Positions 1 through 7,071 of a DNA stretch of 64,000 bases are shown here, piece by piece. The stretch lies in the NCBI RefSeq assembly GCF_001714725.1, contig NZ_CP016447.1, positions 3,529,501 through 3,593,500 of the forward strand, given 5' to 3'. A model generated the notes under the pieces. The model ran no database searches, was not told the origin of the DNA, and worked only from the letters and a program-made list of their open reading frames with translations. Source of the stretch: Acidovorax sp. RAC01 (GTDB lineage: Bacteria > Pseudomonadota > Gammaproteobacteria > Burkholderiales > Burkholderiaceae_C). A program made the position numbers and the translations under genes. The first letter of the stretch is position 1. Every line of letters starts with the position of its first letter.

Positions 1-934
1 CTTCGCCGCGCTTGAGCTCGATGACCAGTCGCATGCCCGACTTGTCGGACTCATCCTGGATGTGGCTAATGCCCTCGATCTTTTTTTCGTGCACCAGCTC
101 GGCCATGCGCTCCTGCAGCGTCTTCTTGTTGACCTGGTAGGGCAGCTCGTCCACGATGATCGCCTGGCGCTGGCCGCGGTCGATGTCCTCAAAGTGGCAT
201 TTGGCACGCATCACCACCTTGCCGCGACCGGTACGGTAGCCATCCTTCACGCCATTGATGCCGTAGATGATGCCGGCCGTGGGAAAGTCCGGCGCCGGGA
301 TGATCTCCATCAGGTCGTCGATGGAAGTGTCTGGATTGCGCAGCATGTGCAGGCAGGCGTCCACCACCTCATTGAGGTTGTGCGGCGGAATGTTGGTAGC
401 CATGCCTACCGCGATACCGGCCGACCCGTTGACCAGCAGGTTGGGGAGCTTGCTGGGCAGTACCAGCGGCTCCTTTTCGCTACCGTCGTAATTGGGGCCG
501 AAGTCGACGGTTTCCTTGTCGATGTCGCCCAGCATTTCATGGGCGATCTTGGCAAGGCGGATTTCGGTGTAGCGCATGGCGGCGGCGTTGTCGCCGTCCA
601 CCGAGCCGAAATTGCCCTGACCATCCACCAGCATGTGGCGCAGTGAGAAATCCTGCGCCATCCGCACGATGGTGTCATACACGGCCGAGTCGCCGTGCGG
701 GTGATATTTACCGATCACATCGCCAACGATACGGGCCGATTTCTTGTAGGGCCGGTTCCAGTCGTTATTGAGTTCGTGCATCGCAAAAAGCACGCGGCGA
801 TGCACAGGTTTGAGGCCATCGCGCGCATCAGGCAGGGCCCGTCCGACGATCACGCTCATCGCATAATCGAGGTAACTGCGCCTCATCTCTTCTTCAAGAC
901 TGATGGGCAAGGTTTCTTTGGCGAACTGGGTCAT
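1..934 (-). CDS. gyrA: DNA gyrase subunit A, N-terminal part (cut by window edge)
   Basis: Breakage-reunion subunit of DNA gyrase, which introduces negative supercoils with GyrB. Only the first 311 codons are in the window; the gene continues past the left edge. The start ATG (934-932) begins [20 protein letters not shown], the usual GyrA beginning. The active-site Tyr lies at codon 122 ([15 protein letters not shown]) as in E. coli. The quinolone-resistance region reads [13 protein letters not shown] with Ser at codon 83 and Asp at codon 87, the drug-sensitive residues. It is divergent from the OmpA-like gene. Identification is secure from the sequence itself. Confidence 0.98.
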   Translation of the reverse strand, partial: MTQFAKETLPISLEEEMRRSYLDYAMSVIVGRALPDARDGLKPVHRRVLFAMHELNNDWNRPYKKSARIVGDVIGKYHPHGDSAVYDTIVRMAQDFSLRHMLVDGQGNFGSVDGDNAAAMRYTEIRLAKIAHEMLGDIDKETVDFGPNYDGSEKEPLVLPSKLPNLLVNGSAGIAVGMATNIPPHNLNEVVDACLHMLRNPDTSIDDLMEIIPAPDFPTAGIIYGINGVKDGYRTGRGKVVMRAKCHFEDIDRGQRQAIIVDELPYQVNKKTLQERMAELVHEKKIEGISHIQDESDKSGMRLVIELKRGE

Positions 935-1158
935 CGGGGACTTGGTATGCGGCGAGGGATAGCCATTTTAGGGCTAAGACTGTGTAGCGATAGCGCAACA
1001 TATCGAAGCAAAACGGGTTTTGTCCTACGGTGCCCGGAGCTGTCCCCCCGCTGTTGCCCTGTTACGTATGGCACAATCGTTTGAACGCTTTGGGTGATGG
1101 TCACCCCCAGCGTCCTGATTCGCAGCGCGGCTGCGGCTTTTTCCCCAAGAGGAGAACC

Positions 1159-1803
1159 ATGAAGAAACTGAACAAAGTGGCGATGTTGTTTGCCTCTGCA
1201 GCGCTCGCAACCGCCGCAGGCGCTCAAACCGTTGACAACTGGACGAACGCTTCGGGCGTGGTCTGGAAAAACGGCACCAACGAATACTGCTGGCGCGATG
1301 CCAACTGGACGCCTGCAACGGCTGCTCCAGGCTGCGACGGCGCTATCGCTGCTGCCCCAGCTCCTGCCGCTGCTCCAGCACCTGCTGCCGCTCCAGCACC
1401 CGCTGCCGCTCCAGCCCCCGCTGCTGCTCCAGCACCTGCAGTTGCCACCAAGGTAACTTACGCTGCTGACGCATTCTTCGACTTCGACAAGTCGGTTCTC
1501 AAGGCTGAAGGCCGCGCCAAGCTCGACGACTTGGTCTCCAAGGTCAAGGGCATCAATCTGGAAGTCATCATCGCCGTGGGTCACACCGACTCCGTGGGTT
1601 CCGATGCCTACAACCAGAAGCTGTCGGTTCGCCGTTCCGAAGCCGTGAAGGCTTATCTGGTGTCCAAGGGCATCGAAAAGAACCGCGTGTACACCGAAGG
1701 CAAGGGCGAAAAGCAGCCAGTGGCTGACAACAAGACTTCCGAAGGCCGCGCCAAGAACCGTCGCGTGGAAATCGAAGTGGTTGGCACCCGCGCCGCCAAG
1801 TAA
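1159..1803 (+). CDS. OmpA-family outer membrane protein with Ala/Pro repeat linker
   Basis: A 214 aa exported protein. Residues 1-22 are a Sec signal peptide (MKKLNKVAML..ATAAGA). Residues 23-60 form a short N-terminal region with Trp and two Cys (44 and 59). Residues 64-93 are five copies of AAAPAP, a flexible linker. Residues about 98-210 are an OmpA C-terminal peptidoglycan-binding domain with FFDFDKSVL, GHTDSVGSDAYNQKLSVRR and NRRVEIEV. The family anchors the outer membrane to peptidoglycan. The start at 1159 is preceded by GAGGAGAA-like purines; an upstream in-frame ATG at 1030 would destroy the signal peptide. The protein lacks the large N-terminal beta-barrel of E. coli OmpA. A strong terminator follows, so it is probably monocistronic. 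Confidence 0.93.
   Translation: MKKLNKVAMLFASAALATAAGAQTVDNWTNASGVVWKNGTNEYCWRDANWTPATAAPGCDGAIAAAPAPAAAPAPAAAPAPAAAPAPAAAPAPAVATKVTYAADAFFDFDKSVLKAEGRAKLDDLVSKVKGINLEVIIAVGHTDSVGSDAYNQKLSVRRSEAVKAYLVSKGIEKNRVYTEGKGEKQPVADNKTSEGRAKNRRVEIEVVGTRAAK
1348..1437 (+). repeat. In-frame 18-bp tandem repeat (5 units) in the OmpA-like gene
   Basis: Five near-identical 18-base units, each encoding AAAPAP (residues 64-93 of the OmpA-like protein). Units differ at a few third positions. Copy number changes by slippage would stay in frame and only alter linker length. Confidence 0.9.
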
Positions 1804-1820
1804 TCTCCGGATTGCTTCAC

Positions 1821-1849
1821 AAAAAAGCCCCGGCAACGGGGCTTTTTTG
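1821..1849 (+). terminator. Rho-independent terminator of the OmpA-like gene
   Basis: A perfect stem AAAAAAGCCCCG / CGGGGCTTTTTT with a short loop, ending in a T run, 17 bases after the stop codon. The symmetric A and T runs could make it work in both directions. Confidence 0.92.
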
Positions 1850-1896
1850 CGTCTGGGTCCTCCGTGGGGTTGTCTGCCTTCGGGCAAAATCACCGG

Positions 1897-2607
1897 ATGA
1901 GTGAAACAGTCAACGCGGATCCGGCGGAACTCGCCAAATTCTCCGAACTCGCCCACCGCTGGTGGGACCCCGACAGCGAGTTCAAACCGTTGCATCAGAT
2001 CAACCCCCTCAGGCTTGACTGGATCCATGGCCTTTGCGATCTACGCGGGAAACGTGTGCTTGATGTGGGTTGCGGCGGGGGTATCCTGGCTGATTCGCTG
2101 GCACGCAAGGGTGCACAGGTCACTGGGATCGACCTGGCGTCCAAAGCGCTTCGCGTGGCCAAACTTCACGCGCTCGAGACAGGCACCACCAATGTCGAGT
2201 ACCGCGAGATCAGTGTCGAAGCGCTGGCGGATGCAGACCCGGCGGGTTTCGACGTGGTGACGTGCATGGAGATGCTTGAGCACGTGCCCGATCCCGCCTC
2301 GGTGGTCCAGGCGTGCGCGAGGCTGGTGAAGCCTGATGGCTGGGTGTTTTTCTCCACGATCCACCGCAATGCGAAGGCCTTCATGCTGGCGATCGTGGGT
2401 GCTGAATACGTCATGAACATGCTCCCGCGCGGCACCCATGAGTACGCAAAGATGATCAAACCGAGCGAGCTTGCGGCCTACTGCCGCAACGCAGGACTTG
2501 CAGTGTGCGACACACGCGGACTCTCTTACAACCCGCTCACCGAGCGGTACTGGTTGAGTGCCGACACGAGTGTCAACTACCTGTTTGCGACCCGCAGGCC
2601 GGCCTGA
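1897..2607 (+). CDS. ubiG: Ubiquinone biosynthesis O-methyltransferase UbiG
   Basis: A 236 aa class I SAM-dependent methyltransferase, the family that carries out both O-methylations of the ubiquinone ring. The SAM-binding motif VLDVGCGGGILADSLA is at residues 54-69, with the acidic motif VTGIDLA after it and VVTCMEMLEHVPDP as the motif II/III region. The N-terminal FSELAHRWWDPDSEFKPLH is characteristic of UbiG. The start at 1897 was chosen because this N-terminus matches the family; an in-frame ATG at 1864 is less likely. gph starts 2 bases after the stop, so the two are cotranscribed, a pairing common in proteobacteria. Confidence 0.95.
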   Translation: MSETVNADPAELAKFSELAHRWWDPDSEFKPLHQINPLRLDWIHGLCDLRGKRVLDVGCGGGILADSLARKGAQVTGIDLASKALRVAKLHALETGTTNVEYREISVEALADADPAGFDVVTCMEMLEHVPDPASVVQACARLVKPDGWVFFSTIHRNAKAFMLAIVGAEYVMNMLPRGTHEYAKMIKPSELAAYCRNAGLAVCDTRGLSYNPLTERYWLSADTSVNYLFATRRPA

Positions 2608-2609
2608 AG

Positions 2610-3281
2610 ATGGCTCTGTTCAATGATGTGAAGGCGGTGCTCTTCGATCTGGATGGCACCCTTATCGACAGTGCTCCCGATCTGGCTGCTGCTGCCGACA
2701 AGATGCGCGTGGTCCGCGGGTTGGCACCGCTGCCGTACGAAGTTTATCGGCCGGTCGCTGGCGCAGGAGCCCGTGGCCTGCTCGGAGTAGCCTTTGGTCT
2801 TACCCCCGACCACGAGGACTTCCCTGTGATGCGTGAGGAGTTCTTTGTGAACTATGCGTCTTGCATGACGGAGCGCACGTATATTTTCGATGGCGTGGTC
2901 GAGTTGGTGGATGCGCTTGCAAAAAGAGGGATGGCCTGGGGTGTGGTGACCAACAAGGCGACCCGTTTCACTGCGCCGCTCACCGCGTCGATGGATCTGT
3001 TTGGAAGCGCTGGTGCCATCGTCAGCGGCGATACTACGCCCCATTCAAAGCCGCATCCTGCTCCATTGCTGGAGGCCGCTGCCAGGTTGGGAGTTTTGCC
3101 TTCGCAATGTGTTTACGTCGGCGACGATGAGCGCGACATGGCAGCGGGGCACGCGGCGGGCATGGGTACGGTTGCCGCAACATACGGTTATCTGGGGGCG
3201 GAGGCCAATCTTTCCGCGTGGCGCAGCCATGCTGAAATTAAATCCCCGGTTGAACTCTTGAATTTCCTGGGCCCGGTCTAA
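2610..3281 (+). CDS. gph: Phosphoglycolate phosphatase (HAD superfamily)
   Basis: A 223 aa HAD hydrolase that dephosphorylates 2-phosphoglycolate, a product of oxidative DNA repair. Motif I is FDLDGTLIDS (nucleophile Asp13, acid/base Asp15), motif II VVTNKA, the conserved Lys lies in SKPHPAPLL, and motif IV is YVGDDERDMAAG. The cap region lies between residues 20 and 85. The start at 2610 is 2 bases after the ubiG stop; longer in-frame starts would run into ubiG. The Gph name rests on the ubiG context and family resemblance; other HAD phosphatases of this type have overlapping substrates. Confidence 0.9.
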   Translation: MALFNDVKAVLFDLDGTLIDSAPDLAAAADKMRVVRGLAPLPYEVYRPVAGAGARGLLGVAFGLTPDHEDFPVMREEFFVNYASCMTERTYIFDGVVELVDALAKRGMAWGVVTNKATRFTAPLTASMDLFGSAGAIVSGDTTPHSKPHPAPLLEAAARLGVLPSQCVYVGDDERDMAAGHAAGMGTVAATYGYLGAEANLSAWRSHAEIKSPVELLNFLGPV

Positions 3282-3284
3282 AAT
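3258..3284 (+). promoter_or_regulatory. Candidate sigma-70 promoter of ssrA inside the gph 3' end
   Basis: TTGAAT (3258-3263) and TAAAAT (3279-3284) are separated by 15 bases, and the latter ends 10 bases before the first base of tmRNA. It overlaps the gph stop codon. The spacer is short, so this is a plausible but unproven promoter. Confidence 0.45.
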
Positions 3285-3294
3285 ATGTGGTGAA

Positions 3295-3681
3295 GGGGCT
3301 GTCCTGGTTTCGACGTGGGTTCGGAATCGGTGTGGTGCATGTCGAGCTTGAGTCACGCTCGTAAATCTCGATTTAACAAACTAACTGCAAACGACGAACG
3401 TTTCGCACTCGCTGCTTAATTGCCAGTGAGCCTTGCAACAGTCGGCCTATGGGCTGGGCAAGGGGGTTGTGAGCAATCATGACCTCCCGGCTGCAAGGAT
3501 AATTACATAGGCTGGTTCTGATCCGGGTACCTTGGGTCGGGGCGAGAAAATAGGGTACTGGCGGCCGGTGTAGCGTGCGACTGCGCGATACCGGTGGCGA
3601 GACTTAAATCAGACCGCTAAACATGTAGATCTGCCCGATAAAGGCTTGCGGACGCGGGTTCAATTCCCGCCAGCTCCACCA
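3295..3681 (+). ncRNA. ssrA: Transfer-messenger RNA (tmRNA)
   Basis: A 387-base tmRNA that rescues stalled ribosomes by trans-translation with SmpB. The 5' end GGGGCTG pairs with the 3' CAGCTCC followed by ACCA (3678-3681), and the T arm GGTTCAATTCCC is intact. The mRNA-like reading frame starts at GCA 3387 and encodes the tag ANDERFALAA, stopping at TAA 3417-3419. The interior carries pseudoknot-forming segments with GTACCTTGGGTCGG and others. The encoded CCA and a continuous one-piece layout are those of standard bacterial tmRNA. It lies 13 bases after gph. Confidence 0.97.
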
Positions 3682-3686
3682 CTTAC

Positions 3687-3726
3687 TAAAAGAGCTTTCT
3701 TTCGCAGGGAAGAACGCTCTTTTTTT
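3687..3726 (+). terminator. Terminator of ssrA
   Basis: AAAAGAGC and GCTCTTTT arms around an AT-rich loop followed by T residues, beginning 6 bases after the encoded CCA. Confidence 0.8.
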
Positions 3727-4156
3727 GGGCTCACCGTGAACCAGGTTTTGCGGCGTTCGTGCAAGTGCGCCTTGCTGTCCCAAGAGCGATTCGCTCTGTA
3801 TGCGCACGCGGCTTCCCGGAGGGATTTGACGACGGTAAACGCAAAGCGAGTTGCGTGAGGCGGGTCGAAGAGCCCGGTCGAGAGCATCAGATGCGCGCGA
3901 TCACCGCGGCGATCGCGACGACGAAGAACTGCACTCCGAAAAACAGCACGAGGATAGGCATAGGTTGGCTCGCTCTCTTGGAGCCGCGATCCTATGGGGG
4001 ATGCTTGTCGTGACCTGGTGCGACACCGGCGTGTAGGGGTGTAGGCGCCGTCCTACCCGATTGGCGCCGGGATGTCTCTGCTGTAGCCGAAAGTATCAGT
4101 GCTTGAGTACGCTCCCTCCCCGCACGAAAATCGCAACGCAACTTCTGGAGGTGCGT
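3727..4156. other. Gene-poor stretch downstream of ssrA
   Basis: No convincing gene of ordinary length. Base composition and codon-position pattern are less G+C biased than in neighbouring genes. It contains one short minus-strand ORF (3887-3961, listed separately) and a GGCGCC-flanked hairpin near 4046-4069. No integrase and no second copy of the tmRNA 3' end were found in the window, so an island inserted at ssrA is not demonstrated. Confidence 0.5.
3887..3961 (-). CDS. Candidate 24-aa hydrophobic membrane peptide
   Basis: Reading ATG 3961-3959 to TGA 3889-3887 on the minus strand gives a 24-residue peptide starting MPILVLFFGVQFFVVAIAAV and ending IARI. It is almost wholly hydrophobic with one basic residue at the C-terminal end, so it would form one membrane helix. 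AAGAGAG lies about 11 bases upstream as a possible ribosome binding site. No family was recognised. A chance ORF is a serious alternative; the interest is that it is a clean single-helix small protein in an otherwise empty stretch. Confidence 0.3.
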   Translation of the reverse strand: MPILVLFFGVQFFVVAIAAVIARI

Positions 4157-4417
4157 ATGCCGTTGGAATATCTTCGCGCCATTGAGCGGGATGCCTTGCC
4201 GATTCTGGAGTGCGTTCCCGAAAACGTCGACAAGCTGCGCGTGCTGAACGCGGCAGGCATGGTGGAAGTTCAGCTTGCCCCGGTCGATGCGCCAGTGCAG
4301 ACGGCCCGTGTGCTGTGTGTGACCGGGCTGGGGTGTGCGACGCTGCGCGCGCCTTCGGTGCCGCGTTCTTCGCCACGGCCGTCGCTGCGCATACCGGAGC
4401 CTATCGACTCGGACTGA
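4157..4417 (+). CDS. Hypothetical protein, 86 aa
   Basis: Not recognised. A good ribosome binding site (TGGAGG, 5 bases before ATG 4157) decides the start. Residues 1-60 look like a small folded alpha/beta domain (MPLEYLRAIERDALPILECV then a segment with VDKLRVLNAAGMVEVQL), while the C-terminal 20 residues are rich in Pro, Ser and Arg. There is no signal peptide and no membrane segment. It stands alone between non-coding stretches, with a second unknown gene 144 bases downstream on the same strand. The RBS and sequence character make it likely real. Confidence 0.55.
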   Translation: MPLEYLRAIERDALPILECVPENVDKLRVLNAAGMVEVQLAPVDAPVQTARVLCVTGLGCATLRAPSVPRSSPRPSLRIPEPIDSD

Positions 4418-4561
4418 GCCCGCGATGGGACGAGGCGCCCCTGAGGGTGTCTGCAAGGCGCTTGTCCTACGAAGTCATGCGCTGCGAAAGAACAGGTTCT
4501 GCCAGCCACTGTTCATAGGATGTGCCATCGGAATGACTGGCACTGCCAGTGAAAGGCAAAT

Positions 4562-4870
4562 ATGAGCAGTTGGTACAAGTTGGCACTGGGCAACGATGAT
4601 CAGGCTTTCGAGCCCGCGTTGAGAATCCAGCAGATGTTCATGTCCAAGTTTCTGATGTGTCCGCCGGGCTCGGGACGCGCGCTCTTCTCGTGCTACGACA
4701 AGCACAGCGACAACCTCTGGATCTATTTTTCGCCAGCCGCACAGGACATTGCCGTGCGTGTCTGCGCACTGCCGTGCGATCCGCCAGGCGCTCTCGATTG
4801 CATTGGCCTGCTGGCGGGCGAGGGCGATGCGTTGGGACTCTCTCCAACCCGCTCGGTCGAGGCTGCCTGA
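4562..4870 (+). CDS. Hypothetical protein, 102 aa
   Basis: Not recognised. ATG 4562 follows GAAAGG at a suitable distance. The protein starts MSSWYKLALGNDDQAFEPAL, contains five Cys scattered through residues 30-85 (MCPPGSGRALFSCYD, VCALPCDPPGALDCIG) and a WIYFSPAAQDIAVRV strand-like segment, and ends with an Ala/Glu tail. It is a soluble protein without signal peptide. The Cys pairs could bind metal but no standard CxxC site is present. The gene follows another small unknown ORF on the same strand; whether they form an operon is unclear. Confidence 0.55.
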   Translation: MSSWYKLALGNDDQAFEPALRIQQMFMSKFLMCPPGSGRALFSCYDKHSDNLWIYFSPAAQDIAVRVCALPCDPPGALDCIGLLAGEGDALGLSPTRSVEAA

Positions 4871-5440
4871 CGTTACTGGGGCCGTGAACGCGGGAGTGGC
4901 CGGCCTTCTCCGGCTCCGGTCCCGTGTGCGGCTCCTCCTACAGCGCCTGCTGTGTGCGGCTTACCGCGTCAGCGAAACCGCCATGTGCCAATGGACTCAA
5001 GGGCTATCCGGTCCGAAAGCGAGGCGATGATGTTTTCTTCACACGCACAGAGGCACCATTTCGATGATGGTGAATTTCCTCGGTATCAGATGGGTGAGCC
5101 CGAGCTGACCGATGGCCAGCGCCAGCTGTCGGATCGCGTGCCAGCGTACAAGGGTGATGTTGATCTTTTCGAGTCCGGTTCTCAATTCTCGGACCTTGGT
5201 TTGTCGCAGGTACAGGCGCTGGGCTGATTTCGCCGTCCGAGGGCGCACGCAGGGCTAATGCGTCGCAGCCCTCCGCACAGATCCATGCGCCCTGCTGCTG
5301 TATTGGGCGTTCTGGAGGCTGCAAGTACCCGCGACCGTGAGAAACAAAGCGAAATAAACCGAAACTGGCAGGAGACCCCGCGCGCGCCCGGGTCAAGCAC
5401 TATCAGGGTCATGTCCAACGTTGTCCAGAAAGGACTTCAC
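4871..5440. other. No clear gene; overlapping short ORFs on both strands
   Basis: About 570 bases without a convincing coding signal. A plus-strand ORF from ATG 5027 (66 codons, MMFSSHAQRHHFDDGEF..) and a minus-strand ORF 5248-5039 (69 codons, with VRELRTGLEKINITL, helix-like) overlap almost completely. Neither has strong codon bias or a clear ribosome binding site, and neither resembles a family I know. The minus-strand frame could be a decayed gene end. The final 40 bases contain the leader of the Spy-like gene. Confidence 0.4.
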
Positions 5441-5908
5441 ATGAAACCCCTGATCCAAAGAATTGCTGCAGCGGCTGTGGGTGCGGTTGTGCTGGTAGCT
5501 GGGCTCTCGGCCTGCTCTGGCAGCCACCCCAGGGCTTCTGTCACAGCCGAAAAGATGAGCGAGCTACGTGCCAGCGCGGTCGGACGCATCAGCAACAAGC
5601 TCGATCTGGACGAGGCGCAACGTACCAAACTCAACATCCTGGCGGACAAACTGGAGGCACAGCGGGCCTTGCTGGCGGGAACAGGCAGTGGGCCACGTTC
5701 CGATATGGCGGGCCTGCTGGCGTCCGAGCGTTTTGACCGGGTCCGCGCGCAGAGCCTGCTGGATGAAAAGACGCGCGCCGTGCAGGCCATGGGCCCTGAG
5801 GTCATCAACGCCATGGGTGACTTCTACGACAGCCTCAACACGCAGCAACAGCAAAAGGTGCGTGAGCGGCTGCAGGGCAGGCAAGGCCACTGGATGAGCC
5901 GCGGCTGA
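5441..5908 (+). CDS. Spy/CpxP-like periplasmic lipoprotein
   Basis: A 155 aa exported protein. Residues 1-25 are a lipoprotein signal peptide ending in the lipobox LSAC (Cys at about residue 25). The mature part is nearly all helical and carries LDEAQRTKLN and LNTQQQQKVRERL, which resemble the two LTxxQ-type motifs of the Spy/CpxP periplasmic chaperone family. In that family the protein damps a CpxA-type sensor kinase and buffers misfolded envelope proteins. Start 5441 is preceded by AGAAAGGA. It is followed at 17 and 9 base gaps by a divergent paralogue and a response regulator, with the kinase after that, so the four form one stress-response operon. Confidence 0.75.
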   Translation: MKPLIQRIAAAAVGAVVLVAGLSACSGSHPRASVTAEKMSELRASAVGRISNKLDLDEAQRTKLNILADKLEAQRALLAGTGSGPRSDMAGLLASERFDRVRAQSLLDEKTRAVQAMGPEVINAMGDFYDSLNTQQQQKVRERLQGRQGHWMSRG

Positions 5909-5925
5909 ACGCGAGGATCTTGGCC

Positions 5926-6369
5926 ATGTCTCCCACGCACCAACCCGTCCGCCGTCTGGCCGAGCAATTGCGGCACAACGGCGCCAATCTGCTGGAGGGC
6001 TTGCCCGATCTGCATGACGAGCTCATGTCCCTGGTCTGGGGCCCGCGATTTGATCGGGAACACGCCTTGGGTCTTGTAGCGCGGCGGCCGCAACTGGGAG
6101 TGCAGGTATTGCCTGCTCTCCTGTCCGCCGCCGAGACCTTCGATTCCATGCAAGCCGCTTCGCAGCGTCGCGTGCGCGAACTTATCCGCAGGCACCGTGC
6201 GCTGACTACCGCTGCAGCCCGGCCCACCACGGCAACATGGCCCGCTCCATCCATGGTTTTGCCCGGCAACTGCCGCATGGATGCGGGTATCGGCCATGGC
6301 GCCCAATCTGCAACTGCTCTGGCGCACCCGTGCGTTATCCACGCGGGCCGTCGGGCAGCCGCAATGTGA
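5926..6369 (+). CDS. Divergent Spy-like protein without signal peptide
   Basis: A 147 aa protein. Residues about 25-87 line up with the preceding Spy-like lipoprotein: MSLVWGPRFDREHALGLVAR matches the lipoprotein's GLLASERFDRVRAQSLLDEK, and the following stretch ends AASQRRVRELIRRH against TQQQQKVRERLQGR. There is no signal peptide from ATG 5926 (or from TTG 5920), so it is predicted cytoplasmic, unlike the family. The last 50 residues have no family character and may come from a frameshift. GAGGAT upstream is a fair ribosome binding site. Position inside the operon with 17- and 9-base gaps supports expression, but a decaying duplicate is possible. Confidence 0.5.
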   Translation: MSPTHQPVRRLAEQLRHNGANLLEGLPDLHDELMSLVWGPRFDREHALGLVARRPQLGVQVLPALLSAAETFDSMQAASQRRVRELIRRHRALTTAAARPTTATWPAPSMVLPGNCRMDAGIGHGAQSATALAHPCVIHAGRRAAAM

Positions 6370-6378
6370 AAATCGGCC

Positions 6379-7071
6379 ATGCACCGCATTCTTCTGATTG
6401 ACGACGACGCCCAGCTTGGGCCGCCTCTTGCCGTTTACTTCAAGCGATTTGAACTGGAGCTGGTTCACGCGTTGCGGCCCAGCGAAGGGCTGGCCCGGCT
6501 GGCCGCCGAGGGCTTTGATGCTGCCATCCTGGATGTGATGCTGCCCGAGATGGATGGCTTCGAGCTGTGCCGCACCATTCGCAAGCAGGGCGACCTGCCC
6601 ATCGTGATGCTCACCGCCCGTGGCGAGGTCATGGACCGGGTGGTAGGGCTGGAGCTGGGCGCAGACGACTACCTGCCCAAGCCGTTCGAGCCGCGCGAAC
6701 TGGTTGCGCGGCTGCAGACCGTGCTGCGCCGCCAGCGCGCGTCAGGGCAGGGCGGGGCCGGGGCATTGCAGGCGCTGGAGTTTGAAGGTCTGAGCATTGA
6801 TGCCGCCCGGCGCAGCGTGCAGCGGCACGGCGATACGGTCGAGCTGACCAGCACCGAATTTGATCTGCTGCACCTGCTTGCGCGTGAGCCGGGCAAGGTG
6901 TTCAGCCGTGACGACATCCTGAACCAGTTGCGCGGCCACGAGGCTGAGCTGTACACGCGTGCGGTCGACATTGTGGTAAGCCGCCTGCGCAAGAAACTGG
7001 AGCCGCTCGACTGCATCAAGACCATGCGCAATGCCGGCTACTCGCTGGCGCTGCGCCGGGCGGCCCCATGA
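6379..7071 (+). CDS. OmpR/CpxR-type two-component response regulator
   Basis: A 230 aa DNA-binding regulator. The receiver domain (residues 1-120) has the acidic pair DDD at 8-10, the phosphorylation site Asp52 in AAILDVMLPEMDG, Thr in MLTARGE and Lys in LPKPFEP. The C-terminal winged-helix domain (130-228) has VELTSTEFDLLHLLAREPGK and YTRAVDIVVSRLRKKLEP, as in OmpR/CpxR proteins. It overlaps the following kinase gene by 4 bases (ATGA), so the two are translationally coupled partners. With Spy-like genes upstream, CpxR is the nearest functional model, but no CpxR box was identified. Confidence 0.92.
   Translation: MHRILLIDDDAQLGPPLAVYFKRFELELVHALRPSEGLARLAAEGFDAAILDVMLPEMDGFELCRTIRKQGDLPIVMLTARGEVMDRVVGLELGADDYLPKPFEPRELVARLQTVLRRQRASGQGGAGALQALEFEGLSIDAARRSVQRHGDTVELTSTEFDLLHLLAREPGKVFSRDDILNQLRGHEAELYTRAVDIVVSRLRKKLEPLDCIKTMRNAGYSLALRRAAP

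Noticed and set aside
3295..3681. Genomic island integrated at the ssrA 3' end
   Set aside because: No integrase gene and no direct repeat of the tmRNA 3' end were found in the window; only a weakly coding flank remains.
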